49,686 bases of DNA from Escherichia albertii NBRC 107761 = DSM 17582 (GTDB lineage Bacteria > Pseudomonadota > Gammaproteobacteria > Enterobacterales > Enterobacteriaceae): positions 1 through 49,686 of the forward strand of contig NZ_BBMY01000021.1 in NCBI RefSeq assembly GCF_000759775.1, given 5' to 3'. A model generated the notes under the pieces. The model was not told where the DNA came from and made no database searches. It saw only the letters and a list, made by a program, of their open reading frames with translations. Numbering within the stretch: the stretch's first letter is position 1; every line of letters starts with the position of its first letter. Shown here in pieces: positions 1-11,519 of this stretch. The translations under genes and the position numbers were made by a program.

Positions 1-561
1 GAAATGCTGGCGCGCATTGCTCCGGGACGCGGATTTAACTTCAGTGACGGTAAACAGCCGTTGGCGATGGCGCGTAAATCACTGACGGAAATGGCGGATT
101 TGCTTAACCTGCAAAGCGCAGCAGAAACGCATTTAGCGCACTATGAAGACTTCATCCGCAGCATGAAACCCCGTTTTGTGAAGCGTGGTGCGCGCCCATT
201 ATTGCTGACGTCGCTTCTCGATCCGCGCCATATGCTGGTCTTCGGTCCAAACAGCTTGTTCCAGGAAATTCTCGATGAGTACGGCATCCCAAATGCCTGG
301 CAAGGGGAAACTAACTTCTGGGGTAGCACTGCCGTCAGTATCGATCGTCTGGCGGCGTATAAAGATGTTGATATGTTGTGTTTTGATCACGGTAACAATA
401 AGGACATGGAGGCGTTAATGGCGACGCCGCTGTGGCAGGCGATGCCGTTTGTCCGTGCAGGACGTTTTCAGCGCGTTCCGGCAGTCTGGTTCTATGGCGC
501 GACGCTCTCGGCTATGCACTTTGTGCGTATTCTGGATAACGCCATTGGAGGTAAAGCGTGA
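1..561 (+). CDS. fhuD: Ferric hydroxamate-binding periplasmic protein FhuD, C-terminal part
   Basis: Only the last 186 codons are present; the reading frame is open at the left edge, so roughly the first 110 residues lie outside. FhuD is the periplasmic binding protein that delivers ferrichrome-type hydroxamate siderophores to the FhuB permease. The visible part is the end of the N-terminal lobe, the linking helix and the C-terminal lobe of a class III binding protein. Tryptophans in the motifs NFWGST and PAVWFYG fit the aromatic-lined hydroxamate pocket known for the family. The stop codon overlaps the fhuB start by four bases (GTGA), indicating translational coupling. The promoter and any Fur box lie upstream of the window. 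Confidence 0.96.
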   Translation, partial: EMLARIAPGRGFNFSDGKQPLAMARKSLTEMADLLNLQSAAETHLAHYEDFIRSMKPRFVKRGARPLLLTSLLDPRHMLVFGPNSLFQEILDEYGIPNAWQGETNFWGSTAVSIDRLAAYKDVDMLCFDHGNNKDMEALMATPLWQAMPFVRAGRFQRVPAVWFYGATLSAMHFVRILDNAIGGKA

Positions 562-2540
562 GTAAGCGAATTGCGCTTTTCCCGGCGTTATTGTTGGCAA
601 TATTGGTGATTACCGCTGCGGCGTTAACCTGGGTGAACTTCTCACAGGCGCTGCCGCGTAGCCAGTGGGCGCAGGCCATCTGGTCGCCGGATATCGATGC
701 TATTGAGCAGATGATTTTTCACTACAGCTTGCTGCCGCGTCTGGCGATTTCGTTGCTGGTTGGCGCAGGCCTGGGACTGGCGGGCGTACTGTTTCAGCAA
801 GTGCTGCGTAACCCGCTGGCGGAACCGACGACGCTGGGCGTGGCAACAGGGGCGCAACTGGGGATTACCGTCACGACGCTCTGGGCGATCCCCGGCGCGA
901 TGGCAAGCCAGTTTGCCGCGCTGGCGGGAGCTTGTGTCGTTGGCTTAATCGTCTTTGGCGTCGCGTGGGGGAAACGGCTTTCGCCGGTAACGCTGATCCT
1001 CGCGGGGCTGGTAGTGAGCCTTTATTGCGGCGCAATCAATCAGTTACTGGTTATTTTCCACCACGACCAGTTGCAAAGCATGTTCCTGTGGAGCACCGGA
1101 ACGCTGACGCAAACCGACTGGGGCGGCGTTGAGCGTTTATGGCCGCAGTTGCTGGGCGGCGTGATGCTGACGTTACTGCTACTTCGCCCGTTAACCCTGA
1201 TGGGGCTTGATGATGGCGTGGCGCGCAATCTGGGGCTGGCCTTGTCGCTGGCGCGTCTGGCGGCGCTGTCGCTGGCGATAGTCATCAGTGCGCTGCTGGT
1301 GAACGCGGTGGGGATTATCGGTTTTATCGGGTTGTTCGCGCCACTGCTGGCAAAAATGCTGGGGGCGCGGCGACTGCTGCCACGGCTGATGCTGGCGTCG
1401 CTGATTGGGGCGCTAATTCTCTGGCTTTCCGATCAAATCATCCTCTGGCTGACTTGCGTGTGGATGGAAGTTTCCACTGGTTCGGTCACTGCACTGATTG
1501 GTGCGCCGCTGCTGTTGTGGTTGCTACCTCGTCTACGCAGTATTAGCGCGCCGAATATGAAAGTTAATGACCGGGTTGCGACTGAACGTCAACATGTGCT
1601 GGCGTTTGCTCTCGCTGGCGGCGTGCTGCTGCTGATTGCCGTAGTGGTGGCGCTGTCGTTTGGTCGTGACTCGCAAGGCTGGACGTGGGCGAGTGGTGCG
1701 CTACTTGAGGATTTAATGCCGTGGCGCTGGCCGCGAATTATGGCGGCGCTGTTTGCGGGCGTCATGCTGGCGGTAGCGGGATGTATTATTCAGCGGCTGA
1801 CCGGAAATCCGATGGCAAGCCCGGAAGTGTTAGGGATTAGCTCCGGCGCGGCGTTTGGCGTGGTGTTGATGTTGTTTCTGGTGCCGGGTAATGCCTTTGG
1901 CTGGTTGCTGCCTGCGGGAAGCCTCGGTGCGGCGGTGACTTTGTTGATCATTATGATCGCCGCCGGGCGCGGTGGATTTTCTCCACACCGGATGCTGCTT
2001 GCGGGGATGGCGTTAAGCACTGCGTTTACCATGCTTTTGATGATGTTACAGGCGAGTGGTGATCCGCGAATGGCGCAAGTGCTGACCTGGATTTCCGGTT
2101 CGACCTATAACGCGACCGATGCGCAGGTCTGGCGCACCGGAATTGTGATGGTGATTTTGCTGGCGATTACCCCGCTGTGTCGCCGCTGGCTGACTATTTT
2201 ACCGCTGGGTGGTGATACCGCGCGGGCCGTGGGGATGGCATTGACGCCGACGCGAGTTGCGTTGCTGCTACTGGCGGCCAGCCTGACAGCGACCGCGACA
2301 ATGACCATCGGGCCGTTGAGTTTTGTTGGTTTAATGGCACCGCATATTGCGCGGATGATGGGATTTCGACGGACGATGCCGCACATTGTGATTTCGGCGC
2401 TGGTGGGTGGTTTGCTGCTGGTGTTCGCTGATTGGTGCGGGCGGATGGTACTGTTTCCGTTCCAGGTCCCGGCGGGGCTACTGTCGACGTTTATTGGCGC
2501 GCCGTATTTTATCTATTTGTTGAGAAAGCAAAGCCGTTAG
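558..2540 (+). CDS. fhuB: Ferric hydroxamate ABC transporter permease FhuB
   Basis: This 660-residue inner-membrane protein is twice the usual length of a FecCD-type permease because it is two permease halves fused in tandem, as in E. coli FhuB. The halves split near residue 330-345, and each has about ten hydrophobic segments. Equivalent motifs recur in both, for example NPLAEPTTLG in the first and NPMASPEVLG in the second, and GFIGLFAPLL versus SFVGLMAPHI near their ends. It carries hydroxamate-bound iron across the inner membrane using the FhuC ATPase encoded upstream of the window. The start is GTG, overlapping the fhuD stop. It is the last gene of the operon; a REP cluster follows. Confidence 0.97.
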   Translation: MSKRIALFPALLLAILVITAAALTWVNFSQALPRSQWAQAIWSPDIDAIEQMIFHYSLLPRLAISLLVGAGLGLAGVLFQQVLRNPLAEPTTLGVATGAQLGITVTTLWAIPGAMASQFAALAGACVVGLIVFGVAWGKRLSPVTLILAGLVVSLYCGAINQLLVIFHHDQLQSMFLWSTGTLTQTDWGGVERLWPQLLGGVMLTLLLLRPLTLMGLDDGVARNLGLALSLARLAALSLAIVISALLVNAVGIIGFIGLFAPLLAKMLGARRLLPRLMLASLIGALILWLSDQIILWLTCVWMEVSTGSVTALIGAPLLLWLLPRLRSISAPNMKVNDRVATERQHVLAFALAGGVLLLIAVVVALSFGRDSQGWTWASGALLEDLMPWRWPRIMAALFAGVMLAVAGCIIQRLTGNPMASPEVLGISSGAAFGVVLMLFLVPGNAFGWLLPAGSLGAAVTLLIIMIAAGRGGFSPHRMLLAGMALSTAFTMLLMMLQASGDPRMAQVLTWISGSTYNATDAQVWRTGIVMVILLAITPLCRRWLTILPLGGDTARAVGMALTPTRVALLLLAASLTATATMTIGPLSFVGLMAPHIARMMGFRRTMPHIVISALVGGLLLVFADWCGRMVLFPFQVPAGLLSTFIGAPYFIYLLRKQSR

Positions 2541-2560
2541 TTTGCTTGCTGGCAAACGAT

Positions 2561-2645
<85 letters not shown>

Positions 2646-2658
2646 AAGCAGTGCAGGA

Positions 2659-3939
2659 TTACAATTTGGCAAACACCCGACGTGCTGCATCGATGGTGTT
2701 ATTGATGTCTTCCATGCTGTGCGCCACGGACATAAAGCCCGCTTCAAACGCTGACGGCGCCAGGTAAACACCTTCATCCAGCATCATATGGAAGAAACGC
2801 TTAAAGCGTTCCACGTCACAGGCCATTACGTCCTGATAACACGTCACCGACTCGGCGTCAGTAAAGAAAATACCGAACATGCCGCCAACGTGATTTACCA
2901 CCAGCGGAATTCCCGCTTCTTTAGCCGCTTCCAGCAGACCTTCTGCCAGACGTGTTGTCAGCTCATCCAGCGTTTCGTGAACGCCCGGCTGCGCCACTTC
3001 ATTCAGACAAGCGAAACCTGCTGCCATCGCAATCGGGTTGCCGGAAAGCGTACCCGCCTGGTACACCGGACCGGTTGGGGCCAGCGCATCCATTACATCA
3101 CGACGACCGCCAAACGCGCCTACCGGCATTCCGCCGCCGATAATTTTGCCCAGGCAGGTTAAATCCGGCACCACGCCGTAATAATCCTGCGCGCCAGCTA
3201 ACGCCACACGGAAGCCGGTCATGACTTCATCGATGATCAGCAACGCGCCAAATTCGTCGCACAGCGCGCGCAGACCCGGCAGGAACTCTGGCAGCGGCGG
3301 AACACAGTTCATATTGCCTGCCACCGGTTCGACGATAATACAGGCAATATCTTGCGGGTACTGTTCGAACGCGGCTCGTACAGACGCCAGATCGTTATAA
3401 GTACAGGTTAATGTATGTTTGGCGAAATCTGCCGGAACGCCCGGTGAGTTTGGTTGACCTAAAGTGAGTGCGCCAGAACCGGCTTTCACCAGCAGGCAGT
3501 CGGCGTGACCGTGGTAACAACCTTCGAATTTAATGATTTTGTCGCGACCAGTAAAACCACGGGCCAGGCGGATGGCGCTCATTGTCGCTTCGGTACCGGA
3601 GTTCACCATGCGCACCATATCCATGGTCGGCACCAGTTCGGTGACCAGTGCTGCCATTTTCACTTCCATTTCGGTTGGCGCACCAAAACTCAGACCGCGT
3701 TCTGCGGCTTCAATTACCGCATTGCGGATTGCCGGATGGTTATGGCCCAGCACCATCGGCCCCCAGGAACCGACATAGTCGATATACGCTTTGCCATCAA
3801 CATCGTACAGATAAGCGCCGTCCGCTTTTTCGATAAATAACGGAGTGCCGCCCACGCCAGTAAAGGCGCGAACAGGAGAGTTCACACCGCCAGGGATTAG
3901 CTCGCGCGCTGCGCTGTAAAGATTTTCAGACTTACTCAT
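2659..3939 (-). CDS. hemL: Glutamate-1-semialdehyde 2,1-aminomutase
   Basis: HemL is a 426-residue PLP enzyme that converts glutamate-1-semialdehyde to 5-aminolevulinate, the second step of the C5 route to heme. The class III aminotransferase fold is evident. The PLP-binding lysine is Lys265 in [10 protein letters not shown], preceded by the cofactor aspartate in [12 protein letters not shown]. The gating-loop region GSGALTLG is also present. Length equals that of E. coli HemL. The start is ATG with GGAGGG-type ribosome-binding sequence just upstream on the minus strand. It is transcribed alone, convergent with fhuB and divergent from clcA. Confidence 0.98.
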   Translation of the reverse strand: MSKSENLYSAARELIPGGVNSPVRAFTGVGGTPLFIEKADGAYLYDVDGKAYIDYVGSWGPMVLGHNHPAIRNAVIEAAERGLSFGAPTEMEVKMAALVTELVPTMDMVRMVNSGTEATMSAIRLARGFTGRDKIIKFEGCYHGHADCLLVKAGSGALTLGQPNSPGVPADFAKHTLTCTYNDLASVRAAFEQYPQDIACIIVEPVAGNMNCVPPLPEFLPGLRALCDEFGALLIIDEVMTGFRVALAGAQDYYGVVPDLTCLGKIIGGGMPVGAFGGRRDVMDALAPTGPVYQAGTLSGNPIAMAAGFACLNEVAQPGVHETLDELTTRLAEGLLEAAKEAGIPLVVNHVGGMFGIFFTDAESVTCYQDVMACDVERFKRFFHMMLDEGVYLAPSAFEAGFMSVAHSMEDINNTIDAARRVFAKL

Positions 3940-3983
3940 GGAGGGTTCCTGATTCGTAGAAAAAGTGAATGGCTGCTATTCTA

Positions 3984-3997
3984 TGTTATTCATAACA
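3984..3997. promoter_or_regulatory. Perfect palindrome in the hemL leader/promoter region
   Basis: TGTTATTCATAACA is a perfect inverted repeat with six-base arms and a two-base centre. It lies 45-58 bases upstream of the hemL start, in the hemL-clcA intergenic region. The surrounding stretch is AT-rich and includes a minus-strand TTGACG at about 4007-4012 that could be part of a hemL promoter, although no well-spaced -10 stands out. The palindrome has the size and symmetry of a dimeric repressor site, but it does not match an operator I recognise. Function is inferred only. Confidence 0.3.
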
Positions 3998-4145
3998 AGT
4001 TAAATACTCGTCAAATCTCAGGTTGCCAGTGCTGCTGCAACCCGGATTCCTAAGAGTATAAAAGTTTTGCACGTTTGAAACATTACGCTTTGCAAAGGAT
4101 TTTCATTGAGCGTGCGAGTAAAATGCCGTCATCTTATTTGTATGA

Positions 4146-5585
<1,440 letters not shown>

Positions 5586-5666
5586 ACGAAATACCAGGGT
5601 ATTAGATAATGGCGAATATTATTGGGTTAGAATTTGCCCAATTGCCGATGTCGTTTGGAGCAAAAT

Positions 5667-6011
5667 ATGAGTGATGACGTAGCACTGCCGCTGGAGTTTA
5701 CCGACGCAGCAGCCAACAAAGTTAAGAGTCTGATCGCTGATGAAGATAACCCGAATCTGAAGTTACGCGTGTATATCACCGGTGGTGGTTGTAGCGGCTT
5801 CCAGTACGGTTTCACCTTTGATGATCAGGTGAATGAAGGCGATATGACTATCGAGAAACAGGGCGTTGGCCTGGTGGTTGACCCAATGAGCCTGCAATAT
5901 CTGGTGGGTGGTTCCGTTGACTACACCGAAGGTCTGGAAGGTTCGCGCTTCATCGTGAACAACCCGAATGCGAAAAGTACCTGCGGTTGCGGTTCTTCCT
6001 TCAGCATTTAA
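5667..6011 (+). CDS. erpA: Iron-sulfur cluster insertion protein ErpA
   Basis: ErpA is a 114-residue A-type carrier that delivers Fe-S clusters to apoproteins, including the isoprenoid enzymes IspG and IspH and respiratory enzymes. The three conserved cysteines are visible as Cys42 in GGCSG and the C-terminal CGCGSSF pair (Cys106, Cys108). I chose ATG at 5667 because it gives the family length and follows TTTGGAG. An in-frame ATG 33 bases upstream would add an unconserved extension. Isoprenoid genes dxr and ispU lie elsewhere in the window, but no operon link exists. Confidence 0.97.
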   Translation: MSDDVALPLEFTDAAANKVKSLIADEDNPNLKLRVYITGGGCSGFQYGFTFDDQVNEGDMTIEKQGVGLVVDPMSLQYLVGGSVDYTEGLEGSRFIVNNPNAKSTCGCGSSFSI

Positions 6012-6021
6012 CCTACTGATT

Positions 6022-6057
6022 AATATGCCGGCCAATCTGGTCGGCATATTTTCTCTC
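6022..6057. terminator. Terminator between convergent erpA and yadS
   Basis: The arms AATATGCCG and CGGCATATT form a nine-base-pair stem with a CCA/TGG extension inside the loop. It is followed on the plus strand by TTCTCTCTTT. It sits directly after erpA and directly after the yadS stop on the other strand, so it probably acts in both directions, better for erpA. Confidence 0.8.
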
Positions 6058-6058
6058 T

Positions 6059-6682
6059 TTAACGTCCGTTATCATCCAGCGCAAATGTCGGCAATTTCAG
6101 GCGCCAGCGGATAGCCGCCAGACGAATCAACAGCGTCACCACCATTCCCATCATACTGGCTGTGTCTAACGGCACGGAAAATGTGTAATAAGCCGTAGCG
6201 TGGACAATGCCGCCGATAATACAGGCCGTTGCGTAGATCTCTGTGCGGAAAATCATCGGGATTTCACGCGCCAGCACATCGCGGATAATCCCGCCGCCAA
6301 CGCCCGTAATGACGCCCATACAAACCGCGATCAACGGCCCGGCTTCGGCATTAAAGGCTTTGTTGACGCCAATACCGACGAACACCGCCAGACCAACGGC
6401 GTCCAGCACTGGCAACATCCATTTTGGTAAGCGTCTTGGCTGGCGCACCAGAACGATAGTCAACATGCTGGTCACCATTGCGACGACCAGATCGGTGGGA
6501 TCTTTTACCCAAAATACCGGGCCGTGATCCAGCGCCATGTCGCGAATTGTCCCGCCGCCTACTGCGGTAACCACGCCTAATACCAGGACGCCAAAAGGGT
6601 CCATACGCAATTTTCCGGCCAGTAAAACGCCGGAGATGGCAAATACCGCTGTGCCGACTATATCCAGCCAATAGACGAGCAT
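6059..6682 (-). CDS. yadS: UPF0126/TRIC-type inner membrane protein YadS
   Basis: This 207-residue protein has seven predicted hydrophobic segments arranged as two repeats, each with a glycine-rich GGGTIRD or GGGIIRD motif. That double motif is the signature of the UPF0126 family, which is related to the trimeric intracellular cation (TRIC) channels. Members have been linked to glycine or small-solute transport, but the substrate here cannot be read from sequence. It is the third gene of the leftward mtn-btuF-yadS group, starting 37 bases after the btuF stop, so it is probably co-transcribed. Confidence 0.9.
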   Translation of the reverse strand: MLVYWLDIVGTAVFAISGVLLAGKLRMDPFGVLVLGVVTAVGGGTIRDMALDHGPVFWVKDPTDLVVAMVTSMLTIVLVRQPRRLPKWMLPVLDAVGLAVFVGIGVNKAFNAEAGPLIAVCMGVITGVGGGIIRDVLAREIPMIFRTEIYATACIIGGIVHATAYYTFSVPLDTASMMGMVVTLLIRLAAIRWRLKLPTFALDDNGR

Positions 6683-6719
6683 TGTTCAATCCCCACTGAG
6701 CACCTGAAAAGGTCAGGCG

Positions 6720-7520
6720 CTAATCCACCTGTGAAAGCGCATTACAGAGTTGTTGTGCAGCGAGGATAATACGTGGGCTTGCACGTTCAAACCAGTCGCT
6801 TGTAAGAGGTATGACCGGAATTTTGAGCTGTTCGCCCCAGTATTGTTTGATTTTAGGAATTTGCTCCACTCCGCCAGCGATGACAATGGCTTGCGGGGCG
6901 CGTGCTAATACTTGTTCCCGGCTAACCTGCGGCCAGGGAACCCGGCTGTCTTTAAAGATGTTTTCTCCGCCGCAAACATCCAGAATCTGATTCTGAATCG
7001 ACTCTTTTCCGCTGGTAAATGGTGGATTAATGCCGAACTGTAAGAAAACACGTTTTTTAGGTTTATCAGCGTATTGCGCTTTCAGTTGCGCATATTGTTC
7101 CAGCAACGTTTGCGCGGCTTTCCTGGCTTTGTCTGGTTGTGGACTCCAGGAAGCCAGTTGGCGTAACGCATCGGCAATTTGCTCAACGCTTGTTGCATCG
7201 ACCCACATCACTTTTATGCCCAGCGAAGCCAGCTGGTCAACCTGCCGTTCGGCATTACCTCCGCGCCAGGCAACCACCAGATCGGGTTTCAGCGCTACGA
7301 TGCGTTCCAGATTCATCCCCTGCCAGGTGGAAACTTGCTCAATTTTCTGCGCTTCTGGTGGATAGTCGGAATAACTACTGACTCCCACCGGGGTGATCCC
7401 GGCGGCAAAGGCCAGTTCAGTGTTAGCGGGGGAAAGCGTGATGACGCGCGGCGCGGCGTTGAGCCACAGCGGTACGAGAAAAGACAGGGCGACCAGCGCC
7501 CTGAACAGTGACTTAGCCAT
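6720..7520 (-). CDS. btuF: Vitamin B12-binding periplasmic protein BtuF
   Basis: BtuF captures cobalamin in the periplasm and docks on the BtuCD ABC importer. It has 266 residues with a signal peptide ending at LNA near residue 22. The mature protein is a two-lobe class III binding fold with the conserved [10 protein letters not shown] and SSYSDYPP segments. I chose ATG at 7518-7520, which overlaps the end of mtn by eight bases and gives the known length; an upstream in-frame extension of nine codons lies inside mtn. Compared with K-12 as recalled, there are perhaps fifteen or more substitutions, concentrated around residues 110-140 and 190-225. Confidence 0.96.
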   Translation of the reverse strand: MAKSLFRALVALSFLVPLWLNAAPRVITLSPANTELAFAAGITPVGVSSYSDYPPEAQKIEQVSTWQGMNLERIVALKPDLVVAWRGGNAERQVDQLASLGIKVMWVDATSVEQIADALRQLASWSPQPDKARKAAQTLLEQYAQLKAQYADKPKKRVFLQFGINPPFTSGKESIQNQILDVCGGENIFKDSRVPWPQVSREQVLARAPQAIVIAGGVEQIPKIKQYWGEQLKIPVIPLTSDWFERASPRIILAAQQLCNALSQVD

Positions 7521-8211
7521 GAGCCAGTTTCTGCACCAGCGACTCAACCATCAGGCTGGACTGTTTAGCGGCAACCGCCAGGAACTCATCGAAGCTGAGA
7601 TGAGACTGCTGATCGGCTACGTCGGAGATGGCGCGTACCACCACAAACGGCACGTTAAAATTGTGGCAGACGTGGGCAATAGCTGTTGCTTCCATCTCCA
7701 CCGCAATGGCCTGTGGGAAGTTGTGGCGGATTTTCGCCAGCGCTACGGAGCCGTTGATGAAAGCGTCGCCGCTGACAATCAGACCGCGCACGGCGTTAAG
7801 ATTCAGGTCGGCAATGCACGACTCGGCTGCCGCGATCAGTTTATCATCGGCCTTGAAGCCAGCCAGACAGCCAGGTAACTGACCGTATTCATAGCCAAAC
7901 GCCGTAACATCTGCATCGTGGTAACGTGTTTCGTCAGAGACAACGATATCGCCCACTTTCAGTGTTGGCGCCAGACCGCCAGCGGAGCCCGTGTTAATAA
8001 TCACATCTGGCTTGCAGTGCACCAGTAGCAGAGTCGCGCCCAGTGCCGCAGCGACTTTACCAATGCCTGATTTAAGTAATGCAACCTCGGTTCCATTCAG
8101 TTGGCCGGTGTAGATTTCGCAACCGCCCAGGCTGAGAGTTTGACGGTTTTCGATTTTGTCACGCAGTAGCGTAACTTCTTCTTCCATTGCACCAATGATG
8201 CCGATTTTCAT
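7513..8211 (-). CDS. mtn: 5'-methylthioadenosine/S-adenosylhomocysteine nucleosidase
   Basis: Mtn (Pfs) hydrolyses S-adenosylhomocysteine, methylthioadenosine and 5'-deoxyadenosine. It thereby detoxifies products of methylation, polyamine synthesis and radical-SAM reactions and provides S-ribosylhomocysteine for the LuxS path to AI-2. The 232-residue length is typical. The phosphorylase-type fold shows Glu12 in GAMEEEV, NTGSAGG in the core, Glu174 in [10 protein letters not shown] and the catalytic Asp197 in AISDVAD. It heads the leftward operon with btuF and yadS and is divergent from dgt, 83 bases away. Confidence 0.98.
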   Translation of the reverse strand: MKIGIIGAMEEEVTLLRDKIENRQTLSLGGCEIYTGQLNGTEVALLKSGIGKVAAALGATLLLVHCKPDVIINTGSAGGLAPTLKVGDIVVSDETRYHDADVTAFGYEYGQLPGCLAGFKADDKLIAAAESCIADLNLNAVRGLIVSGDAFINGSVALAKIRHNFPQAIAVEMEATAIAHVCHNFNVPFVVVRAISDVADQQSHLSFDEFLAVAAKQSSLMVESLVQKLAHG

Positions 8212-8294
8212 AGATTTACTCGCGATAAGCCCGATTTGAAGGCATAGTTTACCATGCGCTTAAGGGGAAGCGTATTTCTCACGCGGGAGAGGAC

Positions 8295-9812
8295 ATGGCA
8301 CAGATTGATTTCCGAAAAAAAATAAACTGGCATCGTCGTTATCGTTCGCCGCAAGGTATTAAAACGGAACATGAAATTCTGCGAATCTTTGAAAGCGATC
8401 GTGGACGTATTATCAACTCCCCGGCAATTCGTCGTTTGCAACAAAAGACCCAGGTTTTTCCGCTCGAGCGCAATGCTGCTGTGCGCACGCGTCTTACTCA
8501 CTCTATGGAAGTACAGCAGGTGGGGCGTTATATCGCCAAAGAGATTTTAAGCCGACTGAAAGAGCTTAAATTGCTGGAGGCGTATGGGCTGGATGAACTG
8601 ACTGGCCCCTTTGAAAGTATTGTCGAGATGTCATGTTTGATGCACGATATCGGCAATCCGCCGTTCGGTCATTTTGGTGAAGCGGCTATTAATGACTGGT
8701 TTCGCCAGCGTTTATTTCCTGGCGATGCCGAAAGCCAGCCGTTGACCGACGATCGCTGTAGTGTAGCCGCGTTGAGATTGAGGGAAGGGGAAGAGCCTCT
8801 CAACGAACTGCGACGAAAAATTCGTCAGGATTTGTGTCATTTTGAAGGCAATGCGCAAGGTATTCGTCTGGTGCATACACTGATGCGGATGAATCTCACC
8901 TGGGCGCAGGTTGGCGGTATTTTAAAATATACCCGCCCGGCGTGGTGGCGTGGCGATACACCTGCGACGCATAACTATTTAATGAAAAAGCCGGGCTATT
9001 ACCTTTCTGAAGAACGCTATATTACTCGTTTACGTAAAGAACTTAATTTGGCGCTTTACAGTCGTTTCCCATTAACATGGATTATGGAAGCCGCTGACGA
9101 CATCTCTTATTGTGTCGCCGACCTTGAAGATGCGGTAGAGAAAAGAATATTCACCGTCGAGCAGCTTTATCATCATTTGCATGAGGCGTGGGGCCAGCAT
9201 GAGAAAGGTTCGCTCTTTGCGCAGGTGGTGGAAAATGCCTGGGAAAAATCACGTTCAAATAGCTTAAGCCACAGCACGGAAGATCAGTTTTTTATGTATT
9301 TACGGGTGAATAGCTTAAATAAACTGGTGCCCTATGCTGCGCAACGATTTATCGATAATTTGCCAGAGATATTTGCCGGAACCTTTAATCATGCACTGCT
9401 GGAGGATGCCAGCGAATGTAGCGATCTCCTGAAGTTATACAAAAATGTCGCTGTAAAACATGTGTTTAGCCATCCAGACGTTGAGCAGCTTGAGTTGCAA
9501 GGCTACCGGGTAATTAGTGGTTTATTAGAGATATATCGACCTTTGTTAAGTATGTCGTTATCAGATTTTAGCGAACTGGTCGAAAAAGAACGGGTGAAAC
9601 GCTTTCCAATTGAATCGCGTTTATTCCATAAGCTCTCAACGCGCCATCGACTGGCCTATGTGGAGGCCATGAGTAAATTACCGTCAGATTCTCCTGAGTA
9701 TCCGCTATGGGAATATTATTACCGTTGTCGTCTGCTACAGGATTATATTAGCGGTATGACCGACCTCTATGCGTGGGATGAATACCGACGTCTGATGGCG
9801 GTAGAACAATAA
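8295..9812 (+). CDS. dgt: Deoxyguanosinetriphosphate triphosphohydrolase
   Basis: Dgt hydrolyses dGTP to deoxyguanosine and triphosphate, which affects the dNTP pool and can restrict phage. The 505-residue protein is an HD-superfamily hydrolase. Visible metal-site residues are His69 in RLTHS, His117-Asp118 in [12 protein letters not shown], and an aspartate near 268 in EAADDISY. Length equals that of E. coli Dgt. The start ATG follows GGGAGAGGAC closely. It is monocistronic in appearance, with the degP promoter immediately downstream. Confidence 0.98.
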   Translation: MAQIDFRKKINWHRRYRSPQGIKTEHEILRIFESDRGRIINSPAIRRLQQKTQVFPLERNAAVRTRLTHSMEVQQVGRYIAKEILSRLKELKLLEAYGLDELTGPFESIVEMSCLMHDIGNPPFGHFGEAAINDWFRQRLFPGDAESQPLTDDRCSVAALRLREGEEPLNELRRKIRQDLCHFEGNAQGIRLVHTLMRMNLTWAQVGGILKYTRPAWWRGDTPATHNYLMKKPGYYLSEERYITRLRKELNLALYSRFPLTWIMEAADDISYCVADLEDAVEKRIFTVEQLYHHLHEAWGQHEKGSLFAQVVENAWEKSRSNSLSHSTEDQFFMYLRVNSLNKLVPYAAQRFIDNLPEIFAGTFNHALLEDASECSDLLKLYKNVAVKHVFSHPDVEQLELQGYRVISGLLEIYRPLLSMSLSDFSELVEKERVKRFPIESRLFHKLSTRHRLAYVEAMSKLPSDSPEYPLWEYYYRCRLLQDYISGMTDLYAWDEYRRLMAVEQ

Positions 9813-9868
9813 CCAGGCTTTTGTAAAGACGAACAATAAATTTTTACTTTTTGCAGAAACTTTAGTTC

Positions 9869-9896
9869 GGAACTTCGCGCTATAAAACGAATCTGA
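9869..9896 (+). promoter_or_regulatory. Sigma-E promoter of degP
   Basis: GGAACTT at 9869-9875 and TCTGA at 9892-9896 are separated by 16 bases and match the RpoE consensus almost exactly. The distance to the degP ATG is 45 bases. DegP is a known sigma-E target. A further GTAAA with AT-rich sequence at 9823-9840 sits where the Cpx response regulator is known to act, but only one half-site is convincing. Confidence 0.9.
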
Positions 9897-9941
9897 AGAA
9901 CACAGCAATTTTGCGTTATCTGTTAATCGAGACTGAAATAC

Positions 9942-11366
9942 ATGAAAAAAACCACATTAGCATTGAGTGCCCTTGCTCTGAGTTTAGGTTTGGCGTTATC
10001 TCCGCTCTCTGCGACAGCCGCGGAGACATCTTCTGCAACGTCAGCCCAGCAAATGCCGAGCCTTGCACCGATGCTCGAAAAGGTGATGCCTTCGGTGGTC
10101 AGCATTAACGTAGAAGGTAGCACAACCGTGAATACGCCGCGTATGCCGCGTAATTTCCAGCAGTTCTTCGGTGATGATTCCCCGTTCTGTCAGGACGGTT
10201 CTCCGTTCCAGAGCTCTCCGTTCTGCCAGGGCGGTCAAGGCGGTAATGGCGGGAGTCAACAACAGAAATTTATGGCGCTGGGCTCTGGCGTTATCATTGA
10301 TGCCGATAAAGGCTATGTCGTTACTAATAACCATGTTGTTGATAACGCGACGGTAATTAAAGTTCAGCTTAGCGATGGTCGTAAGTTCGACGCGAAGATG
10401 GTGGGCAAAGATCCGCGCTCTGATATCGCGCTGATCCAGATCCAGAACCCGAAAAACCTGACCGCAATTAAGATGGCGGATTCTGATGCACTGCGTGTCG
10501 GTGATTACACTGTAGCAATTGGTAACCCGTTCGGCCTGGGCGAGACAGTAACTTCCGGGATTGTCTCTGCGCTGGGACGTAGCGGCCTGAACGCAGAAAA
10601 CTACGAAAACTTCATCCAGACGGATGCGGCTATCAACCGGGGTAACTCCGGTGGTGCGCTGGTTAACCTGAACGGCGAACTGATTGGTATCAACACCGCG
10701 ATCCTCGCACCGGACGGCGGAAACATCGGTATCGGTTTTGCTATCCCGAGCAACATGGTGAAAAACCTGACCTCGCAGATGGTGGAATACGGCCAGGTGA
10801 AACGTGGTGAATTGGGTATTATGGGCACTGAGCTGAACTCCGATCTGGCGAAAGCGATGAAAGTTGACGCCCAGCGCGGTGCTTTCGTAAGCCAGGTTCT
10901 GCCGAATTCTTCCGCCGCGAAAGCGGGTATTAAAGCGGGTGATGTGATCACCTCACTGAACGGTAAGCCAATCAGCAGCTTTGCCGCACTGCGTGCTCAG
11001 GTGGGCACTATGCCGGTAGGCAGCAAACTGACCCTGGGCTTACTGCGCGACGGGAAGCAGGTTAACGTGAACCTGGAACTTCAGCAGAGCAGCCAGAATC
11101 AGGTTGATTCCAGCACCATCTTCAACGGCATTGAAGGCGCTGAGATGAGCAACAAAGGCAAAGATCAGGGCGTGGTGGTGAACAACGTGAAAACGGGCAC
11201 TCCGGCTGCGCAGATCGGCCTGAAGAAAGGTGATGTGATTATTGGCGCGAACCAGCAGGCAGTAAAAAACATCGCTGAACTGCGTAAAGTTCTCGACAGC
11301 AAACCGTCTGTTCTGGCGCTGAATATTCAGCGTGGCGACAGCACTATCTATCTGTTAATGCAGTAA
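9942..11366 (+). CDS. degP: Periplasmic serine endoprotease/chaperone DegP
   Basis: DegP (HtrA) degrades or refolds damaged envelope proteins in the periplasm. The 474-residue precursor has a signal peptide ending at ATA, near residue 26. A trypsin-like domain follows, with His131 in NNHVVD, Asp161 in RSDIALIQ and Ser236 in GNSGGAL. Two PDZ domains occupy roughly residues 280-375 and 385-474. The long LA loop with two cysteine-containing repeats (SPFCQ) is present near residues 80-95. Only a handful of conservative changes from K-12 are apparent. Confidence 0.99.
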   Translation: MKKTTLALSALALSLGLALSPLSATAAETSSATSAQQMPSLAPMLEKVMPSVVSINVEGSTTVNTPRMPRNFQQFFGDDSPFCQDGSPFQSSPFCQGGQGGNGGSQQQKFMALGSGVIIDADKGYVVTNNHVVDNATVIKVQLSDGRKFDAKMVGKDPRSDIALIQIQNPKNLTAIKMADSDALRVGDYTVAIGNPFGLGETVTSGIVSALGRSGLNAENYENFIQTDAAINRGNSGGALVNLNGELIGINTAILAPDGGNIGIGFAIPSNMVKNLTSQMVEYGQVKRGELGIMGTELNSDLAKAMKVDAQRGAFVSQVLPNSSAAKAGIKAGDVITSLNGKPISSFAALRAQVGTMPVGSKLTLGLLRDGKQVNVNLELQQSSQNQVDSSTIFNGIEGAEMSNKGKDQGVVVNNVKTGTPAAQIGLKKGDVIIGANQQAVKNIAELRKVLDSKPSVLALNIQRGDSTIYLLMQ

Positions 11367-11374
11367 TCACTTTC

Positions 11375-11408
11375 AACCCCTTCCTGTTCAGGGAAGGGGT
11401 TCTCCTTA
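11375..11408 (+). terminator. degP transcription terminator
   Basis: AACCCCTTCC at 11375-11384 pairs perfectly with GGAAGGGGTT at 11392-11401 around a seven-base loop. A short T/C-rich tail follows. It starts nine bases after the degP stop. Confidence 0.88.
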
Positions 11409-11519
11409 TAATCTGTGAACTTCTCCACAACTCCATATATCTTCGTCGTCCTTTGGGCGTTTGCACAATGCCGCGCATTCCATACTTCCTTATGCTAAGC
11501 CATGCACAACGGAGGGCTT

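Noticed and set aside
2399-2406. Chi octamers (GCTGGTGG) at 2399, 22677, 35721, 39671, 43036 and 48217 on the plus strand
   Set aside because: Chi is very frequent in Escherichia chromosomes and most copies are within codons; this density is ordinary.
9823-9840. CpxR box upstream of degP
   Set aside because: Only one GTAAA half-site is clear; the second repeat at standard spacing is degenerate, so it is mentioned but not called.
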